Of a stretch of 64,000 nt of DNA, positions 34,196 to 43,441 are shown in pieces. Under the pieces are notes generated by a model. The model was not told where the DNA came from and ran no database searches. It worked only from the letters and a program-made list of their open reading frames with translations. The DNA comes from Hungatella sp. UBA3048 (GTDB taxonomy: Bacteria; Bacillota; Clostridia; Lachnospirales; Lachnospiraceae). Numbering within the stretch: the stretch's first letter is position 1; the number at the start of each line of letters is the position of its first letter. Position numbers and translations under genes: made by a program. The stretch covers positions 62,001-126,000 of the forward strand of contig DFCS01000025.1 in assembly GCA_002367105.1 (NCBI GenBank), in the 5' to 3' direction.

Positions 34196-34283
34196 CTTTT
34201 TTAATTTCCATAACAAAAAATGTAAATAAAACTCATTACATACCTAAACCATCACTACAGGAATCAGCAAAACTATCCCTTTA

Positions 34284-35225
34284 TCAGACTACATTTTTAG
34301 GACTTCCGGCCAGCCAGCACTTTACATTGTCAAAGGCAATATTAACACGTTTCACCATTGATTCCGCAGTAGCAAATGCGACATGGGGTGTCAATAAGGT
34401 GTTAGGTGCCTGCAGCAAAGGATAATCCTGAGGTACCGGCGGTTCCATATCAAATACATCCAGGGCGGCACCGGCAATCACACCGTCCTTAAGGGCCTGA
34501 GCCAGTGCAGCATTGTCCACGACCGGACCACGGGCGGCATTTACCAGGATAGCCGTACTCTTCATCAGTTTTAACGTATCCCTATTGATCATCCCTTTCG
34601 TAGATTCCAGAAGCGGAACATGTAACGAGACGATATCACTGCGGTGTAGCAACTCCGCAAAATTTACATTCTCCACCCCTGCAATCGGAGCAGAACCTTC
34701 ACTGTAAGCAATCACTTCACAGCCAAATGCCTGGGCAATCCGCACCACCGCACCGCCGATGGCACCGAGTCCCACAATGCCGAATGTCTTGCCTTCCAGT
34801 TCAAATCCCACCAGACCGTTTTTTGTTCCGCTATTTCGGGTGGCTGCATCACACTCTCTGATGCGGCGATACAGGGTAATCACACTGCCGAATACCAGCT
34901 CCGCCACCGCAGTGGTGGCATAACCGGAACAATTGCACACTATGATGTTATTTTCACGGCAATACTCCATATCAATATGGTCAAAGCCCGTAAATGCTAC
35001 ACAGATCATCTTTAAGTTGGGATTCTTGCTCATAATCTTCCGGTCGTAGGGAATATTGGATATCATCACAATATCCGCATCGCCGGAGCGTTCGATCAGC
35101 TGCTGCGGATCTTCATTCCGGTCCGGGTAATAATCAATCACCACATCAGATCCAAGAGCCGCTTTCGCACTCTCCATCAATACTTCTTTACTCACTCCCA
35201 ATGGTTCTACTACTGCACATTTCAT
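34284..35225 (-). CDS. D-2-hydroxyacid dehydrogenase
   Basis: The 313-residue enzyme belongs to the D-isomer 2-hydroxyacid dehydrogenases, NAD-dependent reductases of 2-oxo acids. The nucleotide motif GLGAIGGAVVRIAQAFG lies near residues 147-163; catalytic residues are the arginine in VNAARGPVVD, the glutamate in DVFDMEPP and the histidine in LTPHVAFAT. It is the last gene of the nucleoside-salvage operon and may reduce a 2-oxo or aldehyde-derived product made from the sugar part (inference). The ATG at 35225 follows AAAGGAGC; the ATG at 35249 lies in the upstream gene's tail. Confidence 0.88.
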   Translation of the reverse strand: MKCAVVEPLGVSKEVLMESAKAALGSDVVIDYYPDRNEDPQQLIERSGDADIVMISNIPYDRKIMSKNPNLKMICVAFTGFDHIDMEYCRENNIIVCNCSGYATTAVAELVFGSVITLYRRIRECDAATRNSGTKNGLVGFELEGKTFGIVGLGAIGGAVVRIAQAFGCEVIAYSEGSAPIAGVENVNFAELLHRSDIVSLHVPLLESTKGMINRDTLKLMKSTAILVNAARGPVVDNAALAQALKDGVIAGAALDVFDMEPPVPQDYPLLQAPNTLLTPHVAFATAESMVKRVNIAFDNVKCWLAGSPKNVV

Positions 35226-35238
35226 CTGTTCTGCTCCT

Positions 35239-36084
35239 TTATTTTTCATTCAGAAGGGACGGATAAAAATACCGTTTTCCTGACTTCTTCTTTTTTATTT
35301 CCCAATCATGTAAAATCACCATCGCCAGATTAGCCACCTGGATATTTTTATCCGTGGTGTCACTGTTATAGGAAAAATCATTGCGGACCCGGTTGGCGAT
35401 AACCGTAAACACAGCCCCCGCTCGCATCTGGTATAAACGGCTAATGGTAAAGACCGTGGCTGCCTCCATCTCAAAATTCAGCACCCCTGCAGCCTTCATA
35501 TCCGGCAGAATTGTCTTCATAAAACTCTGGCTGTAGCCCTCCTTCCCCGGCCGTCCCTGGCCGCAGAAAAAGGAGGCTGCCGTATAACCAATTCCCACAT
35601 GATAAGTATATCCCAGACGTTCTGCCGCCTCAATCAGGGCCTGAGTTACCTCATAATCGGCACAGGCCGGATATTCCGGAATCACATAATCACTGCTGGT
35701 CCCTTCTTTGCGCACGGCCCCGGTACAAATAATTAAATCTCCCGGTTCTATATGTTCCTGGATGGTACCACAGGTTCCCACCCGGATCACCGTATCACAG
35801 CCGATCTCCGCCAGATCCTCCAGCGCACTTGCCGTTGAGCCGCCCCCGCCTCCGGTCGAGCAGGCCGAAATCTCCATATCGCCGATCTTGCCGGTGTAGG
35901 TGACATGTTCCCGGTAATCAGCCACTTTCTCGGCCCTGTCCCACTTGGCAGCAATCTTTTCCACCCTATTCGGGTCTCCCGGCAGCAGCACATACCTGGC
36001 TACATCACCTATCCCACATTGAATATGATATTGTTTGCCGTCCTCATTGACCGGACGGGCTGCATCTTGCCAATCACTCTTCAT
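35239..36084 (-). CDS. Nucleoside phosphorylase, uridine-phosphorylase type
   Basis: This 281-residue protein belongs to the PNP/UDP family. It shows YVLLPGDPNRVEKIA (phosphate loop, about residues 31-45), CSTGGGGGSTASALEDLAEIGCDTVIRVGTCGTIQ, NFEMEAATVFTISRLY with the ribose-binding MEAA motif. It splits uridine-like nucleosides into base and ribose-1-phosphate in the cytoplasm. The C-terminal extension is lysine-rich. It follows the BMP-type importer genes, which deliver its substrates, and complements the DeoD-type phosphorylase of the same operon. Confidence 0.88.
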   Translation of the reverse strand: MKSDWQDAARPVNEDGKQYHIQCGIGDVARYVLLPGDPNRVEKIAAKWDRAEKVADYREHVTYTGKIGDMEISACSTGGGGGSTASALEDLAEIGCDTVIRVGTCGTIQEHIEPGDLIICTGAVRKEGTSSDYVIPEYPACADYEVTQALIEAAERLGYTYHVGIGYTAASFFCGQGRPGKEGYSQSFMKTILPDMKAAGVLNFEMEAATVFTISRLYQMRAGAVFTVIANRVRNDFSYNSDTTDKNIQVANLAMVILHDWEIKKKKSGKRYFYPSLLNEK

Positions 36085-36090
36085 TCTCTT

Positions 36091-37011
36091 CTATTCCTCC
36101 TGAAATTTTCCGACACCGGCCGGTGTACATGATCTGCGGATACCAAATGATATCACAACTAACGTAAACAGATAAGGAATCATCCTCATCAATTGGTTCG
36201 GTATACCGCTGTCCTGAAACAGCACCTGAAGGGAGTCAAAGAAGCCGAAAAACATGCTGCCTAACAATGCCCCCAGCGGACTGTAACGGCCAAATGCATT
36301 GATAACAACGGCAATGTAACCACGGCCGGCCGTCATCCCGTCAACAAACAGATCCAGCTGTCCAATCGACAGATAAGCACCACCCATCCCGCATAAAAAA
36401 CCGCACACCAACACGCCGAAATATTTGTAACCCACCACATTGATTCCCACCGTACTGGCAGCCTGGGGATTTTCCCCGACCATCCGCATGCGGAGTCCCC
36501 GGGTGGTGCGAAACATATAGAACCACCCAGCCACAACAAATATAGATGCCAGATAGAATAAAATATTTTGCTGGTTAAGGATCGTCCCGATCACCGGAAC
36601 TTTCTCCAAAACACCGATTCTTACCGGCGAAAAAGCATTTACTCTTGCCGAGCTGTTGCGCTGATGCCAGATCATCTGCAGAATCAGCGGCGATATGGCT
36701 AACCCCAGCAAATTCACACACATGCCGCTGATGGTTGCATTGACCCGGTAGGTGACATGCATCACCGCGTGGAGCATGGCAATCATGCCGCCGGCGAGAA
36801 TTCCTCCCAGAAGGCCCAGCCAGGCACTCCCGGTATAATAGGACACGATAACAGAGAACAAGGACCCTGATATCATCATTCCCTCACACCCCAGATCGCT
36901 GACACCGGCCCGCATAGAGAACGACGCACCTGCCGACGCAAGAACCATCGGAATCGACATTCTTATGGTTGACACTAATATCAACAAAAACAAATTAGAT
37001 CCTTCCATCAC
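36091..37011 (-). CDS. BMP-type nucleoside ABC transporter permease (second)
   Basis: The 306-residue permease has about eight to nine hydrophobic segments and the family motif ASAGASFSMRAGVSDLGCEGMMISGSLFSV near the N-terminus, TVGINVVGYKYFGVLVCGFLCGMGGAYLSIG, and GRGYIAVVINAFGRYSPLGALLGSMFFGF. It corresponds to NupQ/YufQ-type permeases of nucleoside importers. It is encoded one base after its partner permease and is followed by the uridine phosphorylase-type gene. Confidence 0.9.
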   Translation of the reverse strand: MMEGSNLFLLILVSTIRMSIPMVLASAGASFSMRAGVSDLGCEGMMISGSLFSVIVSYYTGSAWLGLLGGILAGGMIAMLHAVMHVTYRVNATISGMCVNLLGLAISPLILQMIWHQRNSSARVNAFSPVRIGVLEKVPVIGTILNQQNILFYLASIFVVAGWFYMFRTTRGLRMRMVGENPQAASTVGINVVGYKYFGVLVCGFLCGMGGAYLSIGQLDLFVDGMTAGRGYIAVVINAFGRYSPLGALLGSMFFGFFDSLQVLFQDSGIPNQLMRMIPYLFTLVVISFGIRRSCTPAGVGKFQEE

Positions 37012-37012
37012 A

Positions 37013-38071
37013 TCACGCCTCCCTCTTGATACGTTTCGGAATTTCCAGGATTGCTCTCACCATTCGGGGCGCTGCTACAAATACGACCACCAGAACCTGG
37101 ATGACATCTACAAATTCGACCGGAATCGGCGTAGTTCGGTTCAGGGTGATGGCACCGGCTTTAAGAATACCAAATAAGATCGCGGAAGGAATGACTGCGA
37201 CCGGATTATAAGCCGCCAAAGCCGCCACCGATATACCGGCAAATCCATAAGACGGAGATATCCCTTCAACAAACCGGAAGTTTGTGCCCATGACCAGAGC
37301 ACTGCCGCACAGTCCTGCCACTGCTCCTGATAAGGAAAAAGTAATCAGTTGGATCCTGGAAGTATTAATTCCCGCCGTCTGTGCTGCATGTGTATTTAGA
37401 CCTGTTACATTCATCTCATAACCAAAGATGGTTATTTTTAAGATAAATTGGGTCATCACCGCCAGTATAATCCCCAGAAGGATAGCTGTCGTGAGCTGTG
37501 ATTTTGGAATCAGCTTGTGCAGCCTGGCCGTCATAGCAATCATCTCTGTCTGCGCCTGCAGACTGCCATCCGGTTTTAATGGTCCATTGGCCAGATATCC
37601 GGTAAACAGGATAAATACTTCATTGAGCATCAATGAGGTGATAATTTCACTGGCACCGAACCTTACCCGTAAAAATGCTACCAGTAGAGCTGCCAGACCG
37701 CCCATCGCCATCCCTGCCAGTAATGTCAGCGGCAGGTGAAACATCCGTGGCAAGCTGACAAAATACGCACCGATAACCGCACTGCCAACAGCCCCCATAT
37801 AGAGCTGCCCTTCTGCCCCGGTATTTATCATACGCACCCTATAGGCTATGGCAAAGGCAAGACCCGTAAACAGGATCGGCGTAGCCTGACTAAGAGACAG
37901 GGCTATACCTTTCACCGTTCCCAGTGAATAGCCGAAGATCGCCGCATAGCTTTGAATCGGCGAATAACCTGAGAGCCAGATTATTAAGGCCCCTAACAAC
38001 AGAGAGAAAAACAAGGCAAACACAGAAGTCAGCAAAGGACCGAAATTCAGATCTTTCTTGTTTATATTCAT
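37013..38071 (-). CDS. BMP-type nucleoside ABC transporter permease (first)
   Basis: The 352-residue permease shows the NupP/YufP pattern: LSQATPILFTGLAFAIAYRVRMINTGAEGQLYMGAVGSAVIGA, RFGASEIITSLMLNEVFILFTGYLANGPL, and YGFAGISVAALAAYNPVAVIPSAILFGILKAGA. About nine membrane segments are present. Its ATG overlaps the stop of the ATPase gene. It forms the pore with the other permease. Confidence 0.91.
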   Translation of the reverse strand: MNINKKDLNFGPLLTSVFALFFSLLLGALIIWLSGYSPIQSYAAIFGYSLGTVKGIALSLSQATPILFTGLAFAIAYRVRMINTGAEGQLYMGAVGSAVIGAYFVSLPRMFHLPLTLLAGMAMGGLAALLVAFLRVRFGASEIITSLMLNEVFILFTGYLANGPLKPDGSLQAQTEMIAMTARLHKLIPKSQLTTAILLGIILAVMTQFILKITIFGYEMNVTGLNTHAAQTAGINTSRIQLITFSLSGAVAGLCGSALVMGTNFRFVEGISPSYGFAGISVAALAAYNPVAVIPSAILFGILKAGAITLNRTTPIPVEFVDVIQVLVVVFVAAPRMVRAILEIPKRIKREA

Positions 38072-39588
38072 GCGGTTTCCCCCTTCTGTGCTTTGCCGCC
38101 GGTCATCAGGATACCTAATTCTATTTCTGACAGTTCCCCCGGCAGGCTTTCCGATACAATATTACCCTCATACAGAACCAGGATTCGGTCGCTTAAGGTG
38201 CGGACTTCATCCAAATCCGGAGATATCAGCAGGATCGCCTTACCGGTATCCCGTAACATCAGCATCTGCTGATGAATATACTCGATCGCCCCGATATCGA
38301 CCCCGCGGGTTGGATTGGCGATAATCAGAGCCTGGGGATCTCTGCTGAAAGCCCTGGCAATGACGATTTTCTGCTGATTTCCGCCCGATAAGGTACTGGC
38401 TTCTGTTTCTGTCGTCGGAGCCTTAATCAGGAATTTTTCTTTTAACTGCTGACCATAATTCTTGATCACACTGGATTTCAAGAAACCCTTATTATTAAAA
38501 TCCGGTTCCGTATGGTATCCGAGGATTAAGTTCTTTTCAATCGACATGGGACCGACCAGCCCCTGTTTTAAACGATCTTCCGGTACATGGGCAATGCCTT
38601 TTTTCAAAAATGTCCTGGCACTGCCGCTGACCGAATCGCCTTCCAGAAACAGCTCCATGCTGTCCGGCTTAATACATCCGGTCAGAGACTTAATCAGCTC
38701 GGACTGACCGTTTCCCTCAATCCCGGCGATCCCGAGTATCTCACCTTTATGTACTTTAAAGCTGACATTATTTAGTTTCTTCTTACCATCCACCATGAGT
38801 CTTAAATTGCTCACTTCCAGACTGACACCGCCGATTTGTTTCGCTGCATGGCGTACGCCTAAATCTATCTTGCGCCCTACCATCATCTCGGACAGGATCT
38901 CTACAGTAACCTCCGCCGGATTAAAATCACTGGCAGTGATTTTTCCATCACGCAGAACCACCACACGGCTTGCCAGGGCCATGGTCTCTTTCAGCTTATG
39001 GGTAATGATAATGAATGATTTTTTTTCTCTGTTTAACTGCCGCAGAATTTCAAATAATTCCTCGACCTCCTTTGGCGTCAGTACAGCCGTCGGTTCATCT
39101 AAAATGATGACATCCGCCTTCCGGTACAGGGCCTTTAAGATTTCCACCCGCTGCTGCTCTCCCACTGACAGATTTTCGACCAGTGCATCTGGATCAATAT
39201 TAAAGTGAAACTTCCGTATCAAATCGTCCACTTCTTCTCTGGCCTTCTTCTTATCAAAGACTACACCGTTATGCGGCTCGCTTCCAACCACGATATTCTC
39301 CGTGACGGTAAAGGCCGGCACCAGCATAAAATGCTGATGCACCATGCAGATACCCATTTCAATAGCATCTGAAGGCTTTTTGATGTCTTTTTTTTCACCT
39401 TTATATTCAATTACCCCCGCATCCGGTCTGGTCATTCCATAAAGCACCTTCATCAATGTGGTCTTTCCCGCTCCATTCTCCCCCAGCAGTGAGACAATTT
39501 CGCCCTCATCAAGCCGAAAATCAACATTGTCCAGTGCAACAGTCCCGGGATAATGTTTGGTTATCCCTGTCATTTTCAACAAATTCAT
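38068..39588 (-). CDS. BMP-type nucleoside ABC transporter ATPase (double-domain)
   Basis: The 506-residue protein contains two ABC domains as in sugar and nucleoside importers of the CUT2/BMP group. Domain 1 has Walker A SLLGENGAGKTTLMKVLYG, signature LSVGEQQRVEILKAL and Walker B VIILDEPTAVLTPKE. Domain 2 has GIAGIEGNGQSELIKSLTG, signature LSGGNQQKIVIARAF and LIIANPTRGVDIGAIEYI, the last typical for this family. It couples ATP hydrolysis to uptake by the two permeases. It lies downstream of the binding lipoprotein gene. Confidence 0.93.
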   Translation of the reverse strand: MNLLKMTGITKHYPGTVALDNVDFRLDEGEIVSLLGENGAGKTTLMKVLYGMTRPDAGVIEYKGEKKDIKKPSDAIEMGICMVHQHFMLVPAFTVTENIVVGSEPHNGVVFDKKKAREEVDDLIRKFHFNIDPDALVENLSVGEQQRVEILKALYRKADVIILDEPTAVLTPKEVEELFEILRQLNREKKSFIIITHKLKETMALASRVVVLRDGKITASDFNPAEVTVEILSEMMVGRKIDLGVRHAAKQIGGVSLEVSNLRLMVDGKKKLNNVSFKVHKGEILGIAGIEGNGQSELIKSLTGCIKPDSMELFLEGDSVSGSARTFLKKGIAHVPEDRLKQGLVGPMSIEKNLILGYHTEPDFNNKGFLKSSVIKNYGQQLKEKFLIKAPTTETEASTLSGGNQQKIVIARAFSRDPQALIIANPTRGVDIGAIEYIHQQMLMLRDTGKAILLISPDLDEVRTLSDRILVLYEGNIVSESLPGELSEIELGILMTGGKAQKGETA

Positions 39589-39647
39589 GCTATAAACCCC
39601 TTTAGCAACTGTTATGCACCCCTTAGTTCCATTTCTTAGATCAATTT

Positions 39648-40793
39648 CTAACCTTCGTAATGATTATTACTTGTCCATTCATCGATTTGGTCTATGTCAT
39701 TGGGCAATGTAAACTTGCCGTCAATGAACTGCTGTTTGATTTCTTCCGCTTTGTCGATAATATCCTGAGGTATCTCTATACCGGTCCCCTTGGTGGTATA
39801 TCCGCAGGCGCCATCCTTTATACCCAGCTGCACACTACCGGCTTCCCAGGTTCCGTTCATAATCGAAGTAAGCTCATAATCAAGAAATGTTTCCATCTTC
39901 TTAAGCGATACTGTCAAGGTATAGCCAGGAGTGACAGTGGCTATAGAGCTGGCGATTACATAACGTCCCGCTTCTTCACCGGCAGCAAATACGCCCATTC
40001 CGGAAGCGCCGGCATTCTGGCAAACAATATCAGCACCCCGGCCATATGCCGTCATGGCGATCTCTTTGGCTTTGGCCGGATCTTTATAAGAACCTATATA
40101 GTTGGTGATAAATTCAACTTCCGGATTGACAAAGCGCGCGCCGGCCATAAAGCCTGCTGCCTGAGCCCGAGAAACCGGAGAATCCATTGCAATAGCAAAG
40201 CCCAGAATATTTTCCGGATTGGCCATAGGCATCCGCTCATCCTGGGTCACCAGACCGGCAATCACGCCTGATAAGAAGTGCTGTTCCGGCTGAAAAGCGC
40301 TGAGGGAATGAACATTATCCATATCATCCAGCACCGTATCCAGAATCGCGAATTTCTGATCCGGATAATCCGGAGCGACCATCCGCAAAGCATCTGAATG
40401 AGAATATGCGGCACCGATGATTACGTCATATTCTTCAGAATCCGCATACATACGGAATTGAGTCTCATAATCATTAATTGCCTTCGGCTCGACAAAATCA
40501 AAATTGATGCCATACTTTTTACTCAAATCAACACAAGCCTGGTAAATCTCCATATTATAGCCATTGTCACCGATGCCGCCTAGGTCAAAAACCATGGCAA
40601 ACTTAAAATCTTTTTTTCCGCCGGGCTGTTCCGCCGCCGCGGAATCAGCGGTTTTATCTGCCACAGCACTGGCAGCCTCGTCTGCTGCCTGCGCAGAACT
40701 TTCGCCGGTGGACACAGGCTTTCCGCAGCCGACTGTCAGTATAGAAAGAAGCAATACAAAGGTGATCATTAAAATATTATTTTTTTTATTCAT
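39648..40793 (-). CDS. BMP-family nucleoside-binding lipoprotein
   Basis: The 381-residue lipoprotein has a signal with lipobox ILTVGCGKP (cysteine near 23), an alanine/serine-rich linker, and the Bmp/PnrA-type domain: KFAMVFDLGGIGDNGYNMEIYQACVDL, DYPDQKFAILDTVLDD and FQPEQHFLSGVIAGLVT. PnrA/BmpA proteins bind purine and pyrimidine nucleosides (family knowledge). It feeds the ABC importer of the same operon. An alternative ligand would be a 5'-modified nucleoside, given the MtnA-type and aldolase genes upstream. Confidence 0.91.
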   Translation of the reverse strand: MNKKNNILMITFVLLLSILTVGCGKPVSTGESSAQAADEAASAVADKTADSAAAEQPGGKKDFKFAMVFDLGGIGDNGYNMEIYQACVDLSKKYGINFDFVEPKAINDYETQFRMYADSEEYDVIIGAAYSHSDALRMVAPDYPDQKFAILDTVLDDMDNVHSLSAFQPEQHFLSGVIAGLVTQDERMPMANPENILGFAIAMDSPVSRAQAAGFMAGARFVNPEVEFITNYIGSYKDPAKAKEIAMTAYGRGADIVCQNAGASGMGVFAAGEEAGRYVIASSIATVTPGYTLTVSLKKMETFLDYELTSIMNGTWEAGSVQLGIKDGACGYTTKGTGIEIPQDIIDKAEEIKQQFIDGKFTLPNDIDQIDEWTSNNHYEG

Positions 40794-40829
40794 TTTTATC
40801 TCCTTCTCCTCTCTTGGTTTCTCCAGATC

Positions 40830-41543
40830 TTATATCATATCCAGAGCGATATTCATCATTTGCGTAAAGCTGTTCTGCCGCTCATCGGCACTGACTTTTT
40901 CCCCGGTCAGAACGTGATCCGACATGGTTAAGATGCCTAATGCCTGCTTCCCTGCCCGGGCGGCCACGATATACAGAGCGGCAATCTCCATCTCCACGCA
41001 TAAAATCCCCAAATTTCTCCAGTTCTCCTGATAGGAGGCATGTTCCGGATAAAAGATGTCGGAAGAAAGGACATTGCCGACCTGATAACGTGCCCCAGCC
41101 AGTTCCGACTGCTCAACCGCCTTCCTTAACAGCGGGTAAGAAGCGATGGCAGAATACGTTCCCTGCAGTTGAAACTGGTCAGCATATGGAGTGTTGTAAC
41201 AGGCTCCCATAGCGATGACGATATCTTTGATATGTAAGTCCTCCTGCATGGATGCGCCGGTTCCAACACGGATAATTTGCTCTACATCATAAAGGTTATA
41301 GAGCTCCCAGGCATGGACACCGATAGACGGAGCGCCGATTCCGTGAGCCATGACACTGACCGCCTTCCCTTTATAAGTACCGGTATAAGCATACATGCAG
41401 CGGATGCCGTTTACCTGCTTCACATCTTCCAGGAAATTATCGGCTATGTACTGTGCCCGCAGCGGATCCCCCGGCATAATCACGGTTTTGGCAATCTCTC
41501 CTTTTGCTGCCGCAATATGATGAGTTGGTGCTTTCAGATTCAT
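40830..41543 (-). CDS. deoD: Purine-nucleoside phosphorylase, DeoD type
   Basis: The 237-residue enzyme matches bacterial hexameric DeoD phosphorylase: AKTVIMPGDPLRAQYIADNFLED near the N-terminus, VMAHGIGAPSIGVHAWELY, IIRVGTGASMQ, CVEMEIAALYIVA with the ribose site, and the catalytic aspartate in TMSDHVLTGE. It splits adenosine, inosine, guanosine and often deoxy or 5'-modified forms into base and sugar-1-phosphate. It stands between mtnA-type and BMP genes, so its sugar-1-phosphate product is presumably fed to the isomerase upstream. Confidence 0.93.
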   Translation of the reverse strand: MNLKAPTHHIAAAKGEIAKTVIMPGDPLRAQYIADNFLEDVKQVNGIRCMYAYTGTYKGKAVSVMAHGIGAPSIGVHAWELYNLYDVEQIIRVGTGASMQEDLHIKDIVIAMGACYNTPYADQFQLQGTYSAIASYPLLRKAVEQSELAGARYQVGNVLSSDIFYPEHASYQENWRNLGILCVEMEIAALYIVAARAGKQALGILTMSDHVLTGEKVSADERQNSFTQMMNIALDMI

Positions 41544-41570
41544 TGTATTCTGATCCTTTCTGTTGTTATT

Positions 41571-42641
41571 TCAGCCTTCTTTCGATTCATTTAATGCAGT
41601 CAGATTTTTTTTGTACTCCGGTAAAATTACACCCTTTTCCGTAATAATGCCGCTGATCAGGTGATTGGGTGTAACATCAAAGGAAGGATATACCGCATTC
41701 GTTTCCGCTAGCGTGATCGGCTGGCCATTTAAATGTGTAACCTCTTCTGAATTACGGTATTCCACTCCGATATTCATCCCTTCCTTTAAAGAAAAATCAA
41801 CCGTATGGCTGGAGGTTGCCGTGTAGAATGGGATGCCATTGTCCTTCGCTGACAGAGCATGCATATAGGTCCCCACTTTGTTCAGCAGATCACCGTTAGC
41901 GGCAACCCGATCGGAACCTACCACGACCTTCTGGATCTTCCCCAGCTTCATCAGATAACCGGACATCCCATCGGTAATCAGCGTATGGGGAATGCCAAAT
42001 TTCTGCAGCTCATAGGCCGTAATTCTGGCCCCCTGCAGGTAAGGACGTGTCTCGCTGGTGAAAACATGGATATTCTTCCCCTGCTCCCAGGCCGTCCGGA
42101 TCACTGACAAAGCCCGGCCGCCATACCCGGAACCGGCCAGCGCACCGGAATGACAGTGAGTGAGGATCGTATCTCCGTCCGTGATCAACTCTGCACCATA
42201 AGCTCCAAGTGCACGTTCATAATCAAGCTGTTTTTTTAGTATCTCAACAACTTTCTCTTCAATTCCAGCAATGACCTCATCGTCAGGCAGCTTCGCTGCA
42301 TAAGCAAGCAGCTCATCTACAGTTTTCATCAGGTTTACGGCTGTCGGACGGGTACTTTTTAACAATTGTCCGGCTTCCTTTATCGTTTCCTTGCAGCCCT
42401 TCGATAAGTAGGCAGCCAGCAGAATACCGTAGGCCCCCGATATGCCGATCGCACCTGAACCACGCAATGTCATGGAGCGGATGATATCCGCCAGCTGTTC
42501 GACACTCTGGACTTCTATGATTTCTTCCTGTAAGGGCAGTTTCAACTGGTTGACAACCTTAAGATGCTGTCCCTCCAGCCAGATCGGCAGGATCAGATTC
42601 TGCTCCTTCCAGTTCTTTGTTAACTCTTCTATCGATTCCAT
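41571..42641 (-). CDS. mtnA: MtnA-like sugar-1-phosphate isomerase
   Basis: The 356-residue protein belongs to the eIF2B-like MtnA family, which isomerises 5-methylthioribose-1-phosphate, and in salvage shunts 5-deoxyribose-1-phosphate, to the ribulose form. Key residues are the RGSGAIGISGAYG loop (RGAPAIG in typical MtnA), the catalytic cysteine in THCHSGALAGSGYG, and the aspartate in VVGSDRVAANGDLLNKVGTY. Small deviations at these motifs leave room for ribose-1,5-bisphosphate-isomerase-like use. It lies between the class II aldolase and deoD genes, the order expected for cleaving nucleosides down to a ketose phosphate and splitting that. Confidence 0.85.
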   Translation of the reverse strand: MESIEELTKNWKEQNLILPIWLEGQHLKVVNQLKLPLQEEIIEVQSVEQLADIIRSMTLRGSGAIGISGAYGILLAAYLSKGCKETIKEAGQLLKSTRPTAVNLMKTVDELLAYAAKLPDDEVIAGIEEKVVEILKKQLDYERALGAYGAELITDGDTILTHCHSGALAGSGYGGRALSVIRTAWEQGKNIHVFTSETRPYLQGARITAYELQKFGIPHTLITDGMSGYLMKLGKIQKVVVGSDRVAANGDLLNKVGTYMHALSAKDNGIPFYTATSSHTVDFSLKEGMNIGVEYRNSEEVTHLNGQPITLAETNAVYPSFDVTPNHLISGIITEKGVILPEYKKNLTALNESKEG

Positions 42642-42658
42642 CTATCTTCTCCTTACGC

Positions 42659-43273
42659 TTACGGTGTGAGTTGCTTAAAATACTCTGCATTCCGGCTTAC
42701 CTCCAGGCATAGATAAGCCTGCTTGGCTGTCCCCTCAATCAAATCGGCCATATTGAAGGCATTCATCAGTGAAGCTCCGACTGCACAGATTCCATGTTGC
42801 TCCATCAGGATGCCTTTTATCCCGGCTTTCGTTCTAAAAGCTTCTACAACGTTTTCTTTCAGTTTCGCAGAACCTGCCGGTGCCGCCGCCACACAGGGAA
42901 TTTCGCCCAGATTTTTCCTGGAGGTCACGGTTGTATGAGGCAGGCTGAGACAGGCATCGGCAAAAGCAATGGCATAACATGGGTGACAGTGCACTACGGC
43001 ATTGACATCTTCACGCACCTTCATAATGCCGATATGAAAGTTCACTTCTTTAGAAGGAACCCCCTCGCCGTCTATCACGCTTCCATCTTCATCCACAATC
43101 AGCACATCGGTCACTGTCATCTCCCCCATGTTGACCGCCGTCTTCTTAATTGCAAAGTAAGAGGTACCTGGTACACGGCAGCTGATATTTCCCCCTGATG
43201 CCTGCGTATATCCCTTCTGATAAGTCAGTCGTGAAATATGTACTAATTCTTCTTTTACTTCAGTGTAATCCAT
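42659..43273 (-). CDS. Class II aldolase/adducin-family protein
   Basis: The 204-residue enzyme belongs to the fuculose-1-phosphate/ribulose-5-phosphate aldolase family. Zn ligands are the HCH of AVVHCHPCYAIAF and the histidine in LMEQHGICAVG; the catalytic glutamate is in GVPSKEVNFHIG; the phosphate-binding loop is QASGGNISCR. Next to an MtnA-type isomerase it fits the Ald2 role of the DHAP shunt, which splits 5-deoxyribulose-1-phosphate (or the methylthio form) to dihydroxyacetone phosphate and an aldehyde. The start is uncertain: ATG 43273 lies 12 bases after GAGGAGG, and a TTG at 43279 lies 6 bases after it. It is the first gene of the operon. Confidence 0.85.
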   Translation of the reverse strand: MDYTEVKEELVHISRLTYQKGYTQASGGNISCRVPGTSYFAIKKTAVNMGEMTVTDVLIVDEDGSVIDGEGVPSKEVNFHIGIMKVREDVNAVVHCHPCYAIAFADACLSLPHTTVTSRKNLGEIPCVAAAPAGSAKLKENVVEAFRTKAGIKGILMEQHGICAVGASLMNAFNMADLIEGTAKQAYLCLEVSRNAEYFKQLTP

Positions 43274-43305
43274 AAACAATAAAATCCTCCTCGAAATATG
43301 TTGGA

Positions 43306-43317
43306 ACTCAGTCGTCC
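43306..43317. promoter_or_regulatory. GntR operator candidate, copy 1
   Basis: ACTCAGTCGTCC lies upstream of the aldolase start, close to its ribosome site. An identical 12-mer occurs at 43442-43453. The pair brackets the divergent promoter region, which suggests binding sites of the GntR-family regulator for both transcription directions. Confidence 0.6.
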
Positions 43318-43441
43318 TACCTCTATAATAATTATTAAAGTTCTTAATGTCAACATATTTCCTAAATAATTCTAATGCAATACTCATTTTTAGTATATAT
43401 TAACTAAAATCACATTCTTTTTTATCTATTTTTACCAAAGT

